The position numbers and the translations under genes are program-made. A model generated the notes under the pieces. That model was not told where the DNA came from, did not search any database, and saw only the letters and a list, made by a program, of their open reading frames with translations. Shown one piece after another: positions 9,368 to 17,951 of a DNA stretch of 64,000 bases. Position 1 is the stretch's first letter. Every line of letters starts with the position of its first letter. The DNA is from Desulfovibrio sp. JY (GTDB lineage Bacteria; Desulfobacterota; Desulfovibrionia; Desulfovibrionales; Desulfovibrionaceae): contig CP082962.1 of the NCBI GenBank assembly GCA_021730285.1, positions 2,666,001 through 2,730,000 of the forward strand, written 5' to 3'.

Positions 9368-11733
9368 AAAAACTCCTCATATTGCTTGTTCTGTTGTTGT
9401 TCGTTGGCGTCGTTTCCGGTGCCGCCGGCTTGATCGGCCTGTATTACTGGGCATCGAGCGATCTGCCGAGCTTTCGCAAAATCACCGACTACCGCCCGCC
9501 GCTGGTGACGACCATCTACACCCGCAACAACAAGGTGCTCGGCTACCTCTATTCCGAAAAGCGCTTTCTGGTGACGCTTTCGGAGATGCCCGACTTTTTG
9601 CCCAAGGCCTTTCTGGCCGCCGAGGACGCCACCTTTTATCAGCACGAGGGCGTGGACCTTTCGGCCATCGTCCGGGCCATGATCAAGAACCTCCAGCGCG
9701 GCGGCATCCGGCAGGGCGGCTCCACCATCACCCAGCAGGTCATCAAGCGGCTGCTTCTCTCTTCGGAAAAAAGCTACAAGCGCAAGATCAAGGAAGCCAT
9801 CCTGGCCTACCGCCTGGAAAAGTACCTGACCAAGGACGAGATCCTCACCATCTACCTCAACCAGATCTACCTCGGCTCCCGGGCTTACGGCGTGGAGGCG
9901 GCGGCGCGGACCTACTTCGGCGTCCACGTCGGCGACCTGACCCTGGCCCAGGCAGCGCTTCTGGCCGGCCTGCCCCAGGCGCCTTCGCGCTACAGCCCGT
10001 TTCGGGATTTCCAGGCGGCCAAGAACCGCCAGAAATACGTGCTCGGCCGCATGCTGGCCCAGGGCTGGATCACCCAGGCCCAGCACGACCAGGCCGTGGC
10101 CGAGCCGCTGGTGTTCAAAAGCATGCCCGACCCGTCCTGGGAGGTGGCCCCGTTCTACCTCGAGGAGGTGCGCCGGGAGCTCATCGACCGTTTCGGCGAG
10201 GATCAGGTCTACAACGGCGGCCTGCACGTGCACACGGCCGTGGACCTCAAGCACCAGGAGGCGGCCGAGCGGGCCCTGCGCGAGGGGCTGGTCGCCTCGG
10301 AGAAACGCCGGGGCTACAAGCCGACCCTGGAGAAGCTCGACAAGGACAAGTACGCGGATTTTCTGGCCCACAGCAACGTGCCGTCAGCGCTTTTGACCCC
10401 GGGTCGCTGGCTCAAGGCCCTGGTCACCGAGTCCGGCGCCCAGGGGCTGACCGTGCGTTTCGGCGACAAGTACGGTTTCATCCCGGCCGGCGAGATCGGC
10501 TGGGCCAAGGGCCGGGTGGAGGTCGGCGACCTCATCTGGGCCTCGGTGCTGGCCGAGCCGGAAAAGCCCGGTGCCCGCAAGGAAGAGGCCGAGGCCCCGG
10601 CTCCCAAGGGCAAAAAGGGCAAGGCCGCCGAAGCGAGGAAATCCGCCCCGGCCCCGTCCGCCCGGCCCATGTGGAAGCTGGCCATGCAGCTCGAGCCGCG
10701 CATCGAGGGGGCCATCGTGTCCATGGACCCGCGCACGGGCGAGGTGCTGGCCTGCGTCGGCGGTTTCTCCTTCGAAAAAAGCCAGTTCAACCGGGCCACC
10801 CAGTCGTTTCGCCAGCCCGGATCGTCGTTTAAGCCCATCGTCTATTCCGTGGCCATGGACAACGGCATGACCCCGGCCACCGTGGTCATGGACGCGCCTT
10901 TTTCCTATCGCGATCCCTGGAGCGGCCAGGTCTGGTCGCCGGGCAACTATGAGGGCAGCTATTCCGGGCCCATGACGCTGCGGGCCGCGCTGTCCAAGTC
11001 GAAGAACCTCGTCACGGTGCGGGTGGCCCAGCAGGTGGGCATGAAGAAGATCATCGCCCGGGCCCAGGAACTGGGGCTGCGCGGTGAATTCGTGCCGTAC
11101 CTGCCGGTGAGCCTGGGGGCTGTCGCCGTCAACCTGCTGGACATGATCCACGCCTATTCGGCCTTTGCCCGCGACGGTTCGACCATCACCCCGCGCTTCG
11201 TCCTGGACGTCAAAAGCCCCTGGGGCGAGGAACTCTACGTCAACAAGCCCGAGATCAAGCAGGTGCTCACGCCCCAGACCGCCTATATCATGGACTGCAT
11301 GCTCAAAGAGGTGGTGCGGGCCGGCACGGCCACGCGGATCAAGGTCCTGGGGCGGCCCCTCGCCGGCAAGACCGGCACCACCAACGACTTCCAGGACGCC
11401 TGGTTCATGGGCTTCTCGCCCTATCTGCTGACCGGCTGCTACGTCGGCTTCGACCAGCCCAAGCCCATGGGCAAGGGCGAGACCGGCGGACGGGCGGCGC
11501 TGCCCATCTGGCTGGCCTACCGCGAGGCCGTGGAAAACGATTATCCGGTCGAGGACTTCTCCCGGCCCCCGGGCATCGTCATGGCCAACGTGGACGGGGT
11601 GCCCATGGCCTTCAAGGAAGGCACCGAACGCGGCTCCATGGCCATCATGGACGAGGAGCAGGAAAAAGCCTTTTTCACCGACCCCAACGCGCCGCTCGGC
11701 AAGGGCGAGGACCTGCTCAAGCAGATGTTCTGA
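9364..11733 (+). CDS. mrcA: Class A penicillin-binding protein (PBP1A type)
   Basis: A 789-aa bifunctional peptidoglycan synthase. A single N-terminal membrane anchor spans about 5-27 (LLILLVLLLFVGVVSGAAG). The GT51 glycosyltransferase domain is at about 50-220, with EDATFYQHEGVD and GGSTITQQ. An OB-like insert containing an Ala/Lys/Pro-rich stretch lies near 400-440. The transpeptidase domain has the SxxK serine in GSSFKP (about 486), SKSKN and the KTG box in AGKTGTTNDFQDAW (about 668). It polymerises and cross-links glycan strands on the periplasmic face. The GTG start is set by the overlap with the upstream gene. A strong terminator lies about 150 bp downstream. Confidence 0.93.
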   Translation: MKKLLILLVLLLFVGVVSGAAGLIGLYYWASSDLPSFRKITDYRPPLVTTIYTRNNKVLGYLYSEKRFLVTLSEMPDFLPKAFLAAEDATFYQHEGVDLSAIVRAMIKNLQRGGIRQGGSTITQQVIKRLLLSSEKSYKRKIKEAILAYRLEKYLTKDEILTIYLNQIYLGSRAYGVEAAARTYFGVHVGDLTLAQAALLAGLPQAPSRYSPFRDFQAAKNRQKYVLGRMLAQGWITQAQHDQAVAEPLVFKSMPDPSWEVAPFYLEEVRRELIDRFGEDQVYNGGLHVHTAVDLKHQEAAERALREGLVASEKRRGYKPTLEKLDKDKYADFLAHSNVPSALLTPGRWLKALVTESGAQGLTVRFGDKYGFIPAGEIGWAKGRVEVGDLIWASVLAEPEKPGARKEEAEAPAPKGKKGKAAEARKSAPAPSARPMWKLAMQLEPRIEGAIVSMDPRTGEVLACVGGFSFEKSQFNRATQSFRQPGSSFKPIVYSVAMDNGMTPATVVMDAPFSYRDPWSGQVWSPGNYEGSYSGPMTLRAALSKSKNLVTVRVAQQVGMKKIIARAQELGLRGEFVPYLPVSLGAVAVNLLDMIHAYSAFARDGSTITPRFVLDVKSPWGEELYVNKPEIKQVLTPQTAYIMDCMLKEVVRAGTATRIKVLGRPLAGKTGTTNDFQDAWFMGFSPYLLTGCYVGFDQPKPMGKGETGGRAALPIWLAYREAVENDYPVEDFSRPPGIVMANVDGVPMAFKEGTERGSMAIMDEEQEKAFFTDPNAPLGKGEDLLKQMF

Positions 11734-11882
11734 TCGCGTGCGCCCGCGGCCGGTTCCCCTGGCCCGGGCGCGCGCGTTTTCCCACAGCCCATCCCTCCTA
11801 TCGCCTTCTGGCGCGGGGGCAGGGCGTCCGCTTTTTCTTGGCCGCCGCGGTGGCCGTCTTTTCCCGAACAGAGGGTATCCCG
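11734..11882. other. Intergenic segment after the PBP gene
   Basis: GC-rich non-coding sequence with small hairpins (for example around GGCCCGGGCGCGCG) leading to the terminator at 11883. No gene is supported. Confidence 0.5.
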
Positions 11883-11923
11883 CCGTCGCCCGGGCCGTTT
11901 TGGCTGCCGGGCGACGGTTTTTT
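11883..11923 (+). terminator. Rho-independent terminator
   Basis: A perfect 11-bp stem CCGTCGCCCGG / CCGGGCGACGG followed by six T. It is unrelated to the class A-C repeats and probably ends the transcript carrying the PBP gene. Confidence 0.85.
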
Positions 11924-12270
11924 GTCGTCGTCCCGGGCGCGGGACAGGGTTTGGTCCCGGACGTCTTTTGGGGATGTGGGTCCGGATTTTTTCGGGGGGC
12001 GGGGAGGCGGAGGTCGCGGAGTGATTATGGAAGCAGTGGTGGAAGATTAGGGGGAAATGTGTCTTTTATATGACGCCTCATGGATAAAATTATATCTGTG
12101 AAATGGATGGAATAACAGAGGCGTTGCTCAATAATACGCGGAGAGATGGAGTGCTTTATGGGAGGATTCGCTTTTGTATCGCAGAAGTCTTTCGGGGCGT
12201 TTTCGGGGATCGTTTTGATCTGACGCAATGTTAATAAAAAGGTTACGTCGAAATATTTTATTTTTTTCTC
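11924..12270. other. Intergenic region turning AT-rich toward the sigma-28 promoter
   Basis: The first half is G-rich. From about 12060 the sequence becomes strikingly AT-rich for this genome and leads up to the promoter at 12271. A distant ACGCCTC/GAGGCGT inverted pair lies near 12070-12125. I see no gene here. Confidence 0.5.
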
Positions 12271-12297
12271 TAAACTCATTTGTCCTTCGGCCGATAA
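12271..12297 (+). promoter_or_regulatory. Sigma-28 (FliA) promoter
   Basis: TAAACTCA at 12271-12278, an 11-base spacer, then GCCGATAA at 12290-12297. The flagellar sigma-28 consensus is TAAA-N15-GCCGATAA, and this matches all of its fixed positions. Transcription would start near 12304, about 35 bases before the ATG at 12339. Confidence 0.8.
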
Positions 12298-12338
12298 GAC
12301 CCGCAGGCAAGGTTGCACCAAACCAAAGGAGAAACGCC

Positions 12339-12851
12339 ATGTCTTCTGATCCTATCAGCCTTAGTTACGGCAGTGGCACCAATACGAGCCTGGGCACGCT
12401 GACCAGCTCCAGCAAATCCTCGACCGTGAACGCGGCTTCGGGCTCGAACGATAACTCCTCCGGGAGCCAGGGCATTCAGGGTGACGGCAAAAATTTTTCC
12501 AACGGCGCGGAAATGATGCAGAAACTCAACGATCTGCAAAGTTCCGATCCGGACAAGTTCAAGGAAGTGGCGCAGAAGATTTCGGACAGTCTGTCCGATG
12601 CGGCCAAGAATTCCACGGATTCCAAGGCCGCCGGCATGTACAGCGATATGGCCGGCAAGTTCGCCCAGGCCGCCAAATCGGGCAATATGTCTTCGCTGGG
12701 CCCCTCCGAGCCGCCGAGCAACGCTTCCGGCGCCCAGGGCCAGGCGGCCATGAAGTACGCCGCCCAGCAAAACGGCGGCAGTAATCCCATGGATAACGTC
12801 GACCACATCATTTCCGGCGCGCTTTCCGGCGTGGGCTCTTCCGAAGCCTAG
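12339..12851 (+). CDS. Ser/Gly/Asn-rich small protein under sigma-28 control
   Basis: A 170-aa protein I do not recognise by name. The first 50 residues are low-complexity (rich in S, G, N and T) with no signal peptide. Residues about 55-110 form a helical segment (MMQKLNDLQSSDPDKFKEVA, then SDSLSDAAKNS). The rest is Ala/Gly/Ser-rich and ends DHIISGALSGVGSSEA. AAAGGAG lies seven bases before the ATG. The flagellar-type promoter suggests a late motility-regulon product. The unstructured N-terminus without a Sec signal would fit a substrate of the flagellar export apparatus, but that is inference. There are no cysteines. Confidence 0.75.
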   Translation: MSSDPISLSYGSGTNTSLGTLTSSSKSSTVNAASGSNDNSSGSQGIQGDGKNFSNGAEMMQKLNDLQSSDPDKFKEVAQKISDSLSDAAKNSTDSKAAGMYSDMAGKFAQAAKSGNMSSLGPSEPPSNASGAQGQAAMKYAAQQNGGSNPMDNVDHIISGALSGVGSSEA

Positions 12852-12870
12852 CCATCGCACACCGTGGTCT

Positions 12871-12906
12871 CCCGCCGCCGGAACGTGTCGGGCACGCGGC
12901 GGCGGG
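12871..12906 (+). terminator. Hairpin after the sigma-28 gene
   Basis: A perfect 10-bp stem CCCGCCGCCG / CGGCGGCGGG, 19 bp after the stop. No T-run follows, so termination would be weak or factor-dependent. Confidence 0.5.
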
Positions 12907-13017
12907 AGGCGGGAATGACGCCCCGCCCGTTTCCGAAAGCCCGAGAGCCGACTTTCGAATGTAACAGTTCGGAAGAATTTATTTTTTTAAATACGCGCGT
13001 ATTTTTCAGGGATGCGG

Positions 13018-16000
13018 CTACCGGTCGCGCGACGACGCGTCGTGGCCGAATAGCGTGTTTTCCAGACTTTGCGTCTCGGCCGGCGGCAGGCGCATGGCGA
13101 GACGCTGGATATCCTCCAGGTAGCGCCGGGCGTTGCTTAAATAGAAGGCCAGGGCCGGCGCGAACGTCTTTCCCACCAGGCCGTCGATAAAAAGGCGGCT
13201 GATCTCCTTTTCCCGCAACAGCACGTACTGCGACAGCAGAAACACCCGGCGCTCCCGCAGCGACATGGCGCGCAAAGCCCGGGCCATGACCGTACGGGCG
13301 TGGGGCTGGTACATCCATAGATACATAAAATCCAAAGCGTTTGCGATAAAAATGGCTTGCAGGCCGCCCGGGCGCGCGTCCAGGTCGGACAGAAACCGTT
13401 TGGGCGACTCGAGCAGGCTCGCCGCATCGGCGTCGGGATGGAGCAGCTCGAGCCGCGTCTGCGCCTCCCGGAGCTGGCGGAATTTTTCCCGGTAGTCGCG
13501 GGCGCGCAGGCGCAGGTAGTGGCCCCGGTCGGCCAGCCCTTCGATGACGGCGGCCACGCAGTCCGAGGCGAACTTGGACACGATGGCCGCGAAAGGGTCC
13601 AGGAGCGCCTCGGGCGAGGCCGCGCCGGCCTGCCGCAAGGTCCAGGCCAGGACGAAATTGATGCCCACGGCCAGCGGGATGGAGAGCACCGACCGGAACA
13701 GGTTGCCCAGGGCCGCCGTTCGGGGAAGTCCCCGGAACAGGTTGTGGCTGGCCAGGTACAGCCCGTTGGCCACGGCCATGATGGTGAAAAGGGCGGTCGG
13801 GTTGGTGGTGGTGGTGATGTCGAACCCGTGGCCGAGGATGACCGAGCGCACCAGGACGTCGAGCAGGGGTACGGAAAAACCGGTGAAAAAAAGCGAGTCC
13901 GCGATGCGGTCGATGCTGACGTAGTCTTCCCAGCGCAGAAGCGGGCTTCGCCGCAGCCCGCCGCAGCCGAAAGCCGTCTGGATCAGGTTGCGCAGTCCCG
14001 TTATGCCGAACCAGATGAACGGGCCGCCATAGGCCAGGACCCACCACGAATGCGTGCTGGCGAAAGACACGGCGGCCACGGCGAAGCCGATGCCGATTTT
14101 CACGGCGTTTTTGAGCGCACCGTTGGCGTAGCGCCCCCGGAACCGCATGGGCCGGGCATCGGCGGCCGCCTGCAGAAAGCGTTCGGCGGCGCTTGGCTGC
14201 ATGCCGCCCAGGGTATGGATGTTGGCGGTTTTTCCGGTCGCCTTGAAGGCGCGGCCCACCATCCACGACAGTCGCCAGCGGTAGCCGCCAAGGCGCAGGG
14301 CCGGCCATTCGCCAAGACGGCGCCGCGCCCGGGTGACGGGTCCCGGCGGGCAGTCGTCGGGCAGGGCGGAAAGGCGCGGCGAGACGGCCAGTCCCACGGG
14401 GATGACCCGGCGCAGGCTCTCGTCCGGCTTCCTGGCCCGGGCGGCCAGGTGGCGTCGGGTGCGGTGGGGCAGGGTGTCGGCCACCGCCAGCCCCATGCCG
14501 TGGCAACGGATGGAATGGCCCGAGGAATCCGAACCCATGCGCACGCCAAGGGGGGCGCGACGGTAGGCGGCCGTGATTTTCCCCACGTCCGGGCGCAGTT
14601 CCCGCAGCCGCGCGGCCGTTGCCGCATCTCCGGCCGCCTCGGCCCGGTCGGCCGCCCGGGTGATGCGCTCCTTGAGCCCCACGGCATCACCGGCGTTGAG
14701 GATGGCCAAAAGCTCCAGCGTATCGGTCGCGTCGCGTTTTTCCGTTTCGAACAGCCGGAGGTTTAGGACCTCGATATGCGTGATCGCGCCCTGGCAGGCG
14801 AACAGCAGGCGCAGCACATCGGAAAGGGCCATGCCCGCCGCCACCAGCGTCAGGCGGTGCGCGCCGCACAGTTTGGCGAGCGTGTCGCAAAGTTCCCGTG
14901 GCGACACGCGCAGGCGCTTGGGCAGGGTTTCGCCGGGCGCGGCCTCCTCGGGCGGCGTGAGCTCCGGGTTGGCCCCGGGCGAGAGCCAGCCGTCCAGCAG
15001 CGCCTCCACGTCCAGGGCCTCCAGGGTGGCCAGGTAGTCCTTGAGCGTCGTGTCGCCCGGGGCCGCCCGGGCTGGCAAGGCCTTGCCCCGCGCGGCCAGA
15101 AGCGGTTCCAGCCGGTCGTGGATGAACCGGGCCAGATGCAGGGGACTGGGCTGGCCGTGCCCCACGGCTTCGAGAAAGGCGTCCGGGGACAGGGGCGGCA
15201 GGTCGAGCCCGAAGCGGGTGTTTATGGCCGGTCGGTGGCGGGTGTTGAAGGCGTCGAGCAGCGCCAGGGCGTGGCGCTTGAAGCGCAGGGAGACTTCCCG
15301 CCCCTGGCGCATGAAGGCCTCGATCTCGGGATCGCGCAGAAACGCGGCGCTCTCTTCGGGACGGGACAAGGCCTCCGGGGTCCACAGGAATTTGACCGGC
15401 CTGCCGTCGTGACGGGCCAGCAGTTCGATGCCGATGGCCACCTCCATTCCCATGACGGCGGCGGCGGCCAGCAGTTCGGCGGCGGTGTCCGGATGCACGT
15501 GGTGGTAGTGGACCACGGTGAGCCGGCGGATGCCCTTGATCCAGGCGTCGAGGATCAGGTGGGTGGGGGATTTGCGCCCTTTGGTCGCGGCGTCGTGGAC
15601 ATGGTCGTCGAAGGAAACCTGGTTCCATTCTTCCGGCATCTCGAGCAGGTGGTTCTCGGCGAGCAGGCGGCGCACCACCCGGGGATTGCCCGGCACGGCG
15701 GCGCGGAAGTCGTGGGCCAGCTCCAGCTGCCGCCGCCGGTCGTCGCCCGCCCGCACGAGCTGCTTCATGATTTCCACCAGCACCCGGGCCGTGTTCTTCT
15801 CCAGACCGGTGCCGGCGATGGCCGTGGCCTCGTCGCGCAGGCAGGCCAGCGCCCGCAACCGGTCGTCGGCCAGTCCGGCCTCCAGCGAGCCGATCAGGCG
15901 GATGATGGCGTAGGCTAGGCGCAGGGTGCGCGGGGCAGCCATTTCCTTGATGCCGTGGGGGTGCAGGTACGGTGCGAGCAATCCCCGCAGTCCCGGGGAA

Positions 16001-16167
16001 TCCCGCCGGGACCAGACGTCGGCGACGAGTCCCAGCAGTTCGTAATCCCCCTGGTCGAAACACAGCCGGGCCGGGCCGGACAGCGCCGGGGCGGACGGAA
16101 GCCGGGTGCTCGGGCTGGCCGGATCGAGCCTGGGCAAGGAATCGCCTGGGAAATCGCTGCGTTGCAT
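13018..16167 (-). CDS. Large membrane protein with PHP-like metal-site signature
   Basis: A 1049-aa protein. I know no named family for the full length. Residues about 185-250 resemble a PHP phosphoesterase core: FDDHVHD (His189, His191), then an alpha segment, LTVVHYHHVHPD (His220, 222, 223, 225), then MGMEVAIGIEL. This order matches the DxHxH...DH...GxExGIE pattern, with some ligands altered. A second conserved-looking island is RMGSDSSGHSIRCHGMG (about 543-559). From about 690 to 880 there are several hydrophobic segments (for example GIGFAVAAVSFA, SWWVLAYGGPFIWFG, GINFVLAWTL). The C-terminal 170 residues are charged and helical. The ATG at 16167 follows AAGGTGG. It is transcribed alone, divergent from 16318. 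Confidence 0.7.
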   Translation of the reverse strand: MQRSDFPGDSLPRLDPASPSTRLPSAPALSGPARLCFDQGDYELLGLVADVWSRRDSPGLRGLLAPYLHPHGIKEMAAPRTLRLAYAIIRLIGSLEAGLADDRLRALACLRDEATAIAGTGLEKNTARVLVEIMKQLVRAGDDRRRQLELAHDFRAAVPGNPRVVRRLLAENHLLEMPEEWNQVSFDDHVHDAATKGRKSPTHLILDAWIKGIRRLTVVHYHHVHPDTAAELLAAAAVMGMEVAIGIELLARHDGRPVKFLWTPEALSRPEESAAFLRDPEIEAFMRQGREVSLRFKRHALALLDAFNTRHRPAINTRFGLDLPPLSPDAFLEAVGHGQPSPLHLARFIHDRLEPLLAARGKALPARAAPGDTTLKDYLATLEALDVEALLDGWLSPGANPELTPPEEAAPGETLPKRLRVSPRELCDTLAKLCGAHRLTLVAAGMALSDVLRLLFACQGAITHIEVLNLRLFETEKRDATDTLELLAILNAGDAVGLKERITRAADRAEAAGDAATAARLRELRPDVGKITAAYRRAPLGVRMGSDSSGHSIRCHGMGLAVADTLPHRTRRHLAARARKPDESLRRVIPVGLAVSPRLSALPDDCPPGPVTRARRRLGEWPALRLGGYRWRLSWMVGRAFKATGKTANIHTLGGMQPSAAERFLQAAADARPMRFRGRYANGALKNAVKIGIGFAVAAVSFASTHSWWVLAYGGPFIWFGITGLRNLIQTAFGCGGLRRSPLLRWEDYVSIDRIADSLFFTGFSVPLLDVLVRSVILGHGFDITTTTNPTALFTIMAVANGLYLASHNLFRGLPRTAALGNLFRSVLSIPLAVGINFVLAWTLRQAGAASPEALLDPFAAIVSKFASDCVAAVIEGLADRGHYLRLRARDYREKFRQLREAQTRLELLHPDADAASLLESPKRFLSDLDARPGGLQAIFIANALDFMYLWMYQPHARTVMARALRAMSLRERRVFLLSQYVLLREKEISRLFIDGLVGKTFAPALAFYLSNARRYLEDIQRLAMRLPPAETQSLENTLFGHDASSRDR

Positions 16168-16317
16168 AACCACCTTTTTTCCTTGAACAACTCCTAGCGT
16201 CTGGCCGGGGCGGCCGTCAAGGGGCCTTGATCGGGGGCGCCGCTTGGCCTGGCAGGCCGGTTTTGTTATGCACGGGATTGGCAGTATGATACCGTCTGTC
16301 GCAACACGGGAGGAAAA

Positions 16318-16692
16318 ATGGGAAAACCCAAGGTTCCCCAGGCGGCCCTGGACATGGCCCGGCAAGCGGCCGTGGCGATCCGCCGCCTGGAAGCCGAGGC
16401 CGGCAGGGCCCTTCATGAGGCGGGCGACACCGCCGGTCACCGGAAGCTTCTGACCGACAAATGCCTGACCCTCGAAGGCCTGCCCGGGGAGGTTGCCGAT
16501 AGCCTGTCCGCCTCCGACGCGGATGGCGCGGCCGCCTTTGCTGCGGGGCTCGAGGATTTCGCCCGACGGGCCGGCATGGCCCTGTCCCTCGAGAGCATCT
16601 TCTTCATGGGCGCGCTGCTTTATCCCGAGGACTACCAGGACGGCGACCCCAATGATCTGGAACGGTTCCTGGATCGCTTCGAGGCGGCGTAA
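16318..16692 (+). CDS. Conserved small acidic protein
   Basis: A 124-aa soluble protein, mostly helical, with one cysteine (about 49) and a C-terminal LYPEDYQDGDPNDLERFLDRF segment. A strong Shine-Dalgarno (GGGAGG) precedes the ATG. Its stop lies three bases before the start of the oxidoreductase gene, so the two form an operon. I do not recognise the family and can give no function beyond a possible accessory role for the neighbouring flavoenzyme. Confidence 0.65.
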   Translation: MGKPKVPQAALDMARQAAVAIRRLEAEAGRALHEAGDTAGHRKLLTDKCLTLEGLPGEVADSLSASDADGAAAFAAGLEDFARRAGMALSLESIFFMGALLYPEDYQDGDPNDLERFLDRFEAA

Positions 16693-16695
16693 ACC

Positions 16696-17814
16696 ATGGG
16701 CGTTTTCGATCCCATCGTGATCAACGGCATGCGGGTCAAGAACCGTTTCGTGCGTTCGGCCACGGCCGAGGGCATGGCCGCTCCCGACGGCACGGTCACG
16801 GACAGGCTCGAGGCGGCGCTCAAAACCCTGGCCATCGGCGGGGTGGGGCTCGTCATCTCGGGCCATGCCTACGTGGAGAAGCGGGGACAGGCCGGCATCG
16901 GCCAGCTTGGCGTCCACAGGCCGGAGATGGAAGCGGGGGTGGCCAGGCTGGCCAGGGCCGTCCATGCCCATGGCGGCCGGTTCGTGGTCCAGCTTGCCCA
17001 CGCCGGCTGCCGGGCCGATCCGACCCTGTCCGGCGAGCCGGTGGTCGGGCCTTCGCCGCCCGCGACCCAGGACGCGCCGCCGTGCATGGCCATGAGCGCC
17101 GAGGATCTGGCCCGGTTCGAGGCCGCCTTTGGCGCGGCCGCCGCCCTGTGCCGTGACGCCGGGGCCGACGGTGTGCAGATCCACGCCGCCCACGGCTACG
17201 GCGTAAGCCAGTTTCTCTCCCCGCGCACCAACCGTCGCCTGGGGGCCTACGGCGGCGCTCTGGCCAACCGGGCCAGGCTTCTGCTCGAAACCATAGGCGC
17301 CATCCGGGGCCGGATCGGCAACGGTTATCCGGTCCTGGTCAAGATCAACAGCGAGGATTTCATCGAGGGCGGCATGACGGCCGAGGAAGGCCGGCAGGTC
17401 GTTTCCTGGCTCGAGGCCGCCGGCGCGGACGCGGTGGAACTTTCCGGCGGCACGCTGGATTCGGGCAAACTGGCGCCCGTGCGACCGGGGAAGCTCGCCA
17501 TTCCCGACGGCGAGGCCTATTACCGGGAACAGGCCGCCGCGCTCAAAGCCCAGGGGATCGGCATCCCGCTTATTCTGGTCGGCGGCATACGCAGCCTGGA
17601 AACCGCCGAGGGGATTGTCGCCTCGGGCACGGCCGACATGGTCGCCCTGTCCCGGCCGCTGATCCGCGAGCCGGGCCTTATCGCGCGCTGGGAGTCCGGC
17701 GATGCCGCCCCTTCCGCCTGCGTCAGCGACAACGCCTGCTTCGTGCCCCTGCGCCGGGGCGAAGGCGTCTCCTGCCTGACCGAGATCCGGGAGAAGCGAC
17801 GCAGGGCGTCGTAA
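16696..17814 (+). CDS. Old yellow enzyme-family NADH:flavin oxidoreductase
   Basis: A 372-aa FMN-dependent TIM-barrel protein. The signature HAAHGYGVSQFLSPRTNRR (about 156-174) carries the active-site His pair and the family arginine region. It is followed by YGGALANRARLL and VLVKINSEDFIEGG. LVGGIRSLETAE and GTADMVALSRPLI form the FMN phosphate site. The C-terminal cysteines (CVSDNACF and SCL) recall the Fe-S motif of the 2,4-dienoyl-CoA reductase subgroup, but the canonical CxxC is CxxD here and the FAD/NAD domains are absent. It would reduce an activated alkene or act with a partner. It is coupled to the small gene upstream and followed by a class B terminator. Confidence 0.88.
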   Translation: MGVFDPIVINGMRVKNRFVRSATAEGMAAPDGTVTDRLEAALKTLAIGGVGLVISGHAYVEKRGQAGIGQLGVHRPEMEAGVARLARAVHAHGGRFVVQLAHAGCRADPTLSGEPVVGPSPPATQDAPPCMAMSAEDLARFEAAFGAAAALCRDAGADGVQIHAAHGYGVSQFLSPRTNRRLGAYGGALANRARLLLETIGAIRGRIGNGYPVLVKINSEDFIEGGMTAEEGRQVVSWLEAAGADAVELSGGTLDSGKLAPVRPGKLAIPDGEAYYREQAAALKAQGIGIPLILVGGIRSLETAEGIVASGTADMVALSRPLIREPGLIARWESGDAAPSACVSDNACFVPLRRGEGVSCLTEIREKRRRAS

Positions 17815-17819
17815 TGAGA

Positions 17820-17855
17820 CTGGGGGGAACCTTTCTGTAGAAAGGTTCCCCCCAG
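17820..17855 (+). terminator. Class B palindromic terminator (B2)
   Basis: CTGGGGGGAACCTTTC pairs with GAAAGGTTCCCCCCAG; the tail ACCCCCTTCCCAAA follows. It ends the flavoenzyme gene 6 bp after its stop. The tail is interrupted at about 17869 by the IS110-type element and resumes as GACTTTT at 19322. Confidence 0.8.
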
Positions 17856-17951
17856 ACCCCCTTCCCAAATACCATGTTGGCCTCGACCCTCAAACTGGCT
17901 GATAGTGCCAGTAAATGTGCTCGTAGACACAAACGAGGCGAGGAGACCAAC

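Noticed and set aside
16168-17868. Extension of the 13018-16167 minus-strand gene to 1616 aa
   Set aside because: The extension is antisense to the small gene and the flavoenzyme, is rich in shadow-type Gly/Arg/His composition, and a good Shine-Dalgarno precedes the ATG at 16167.
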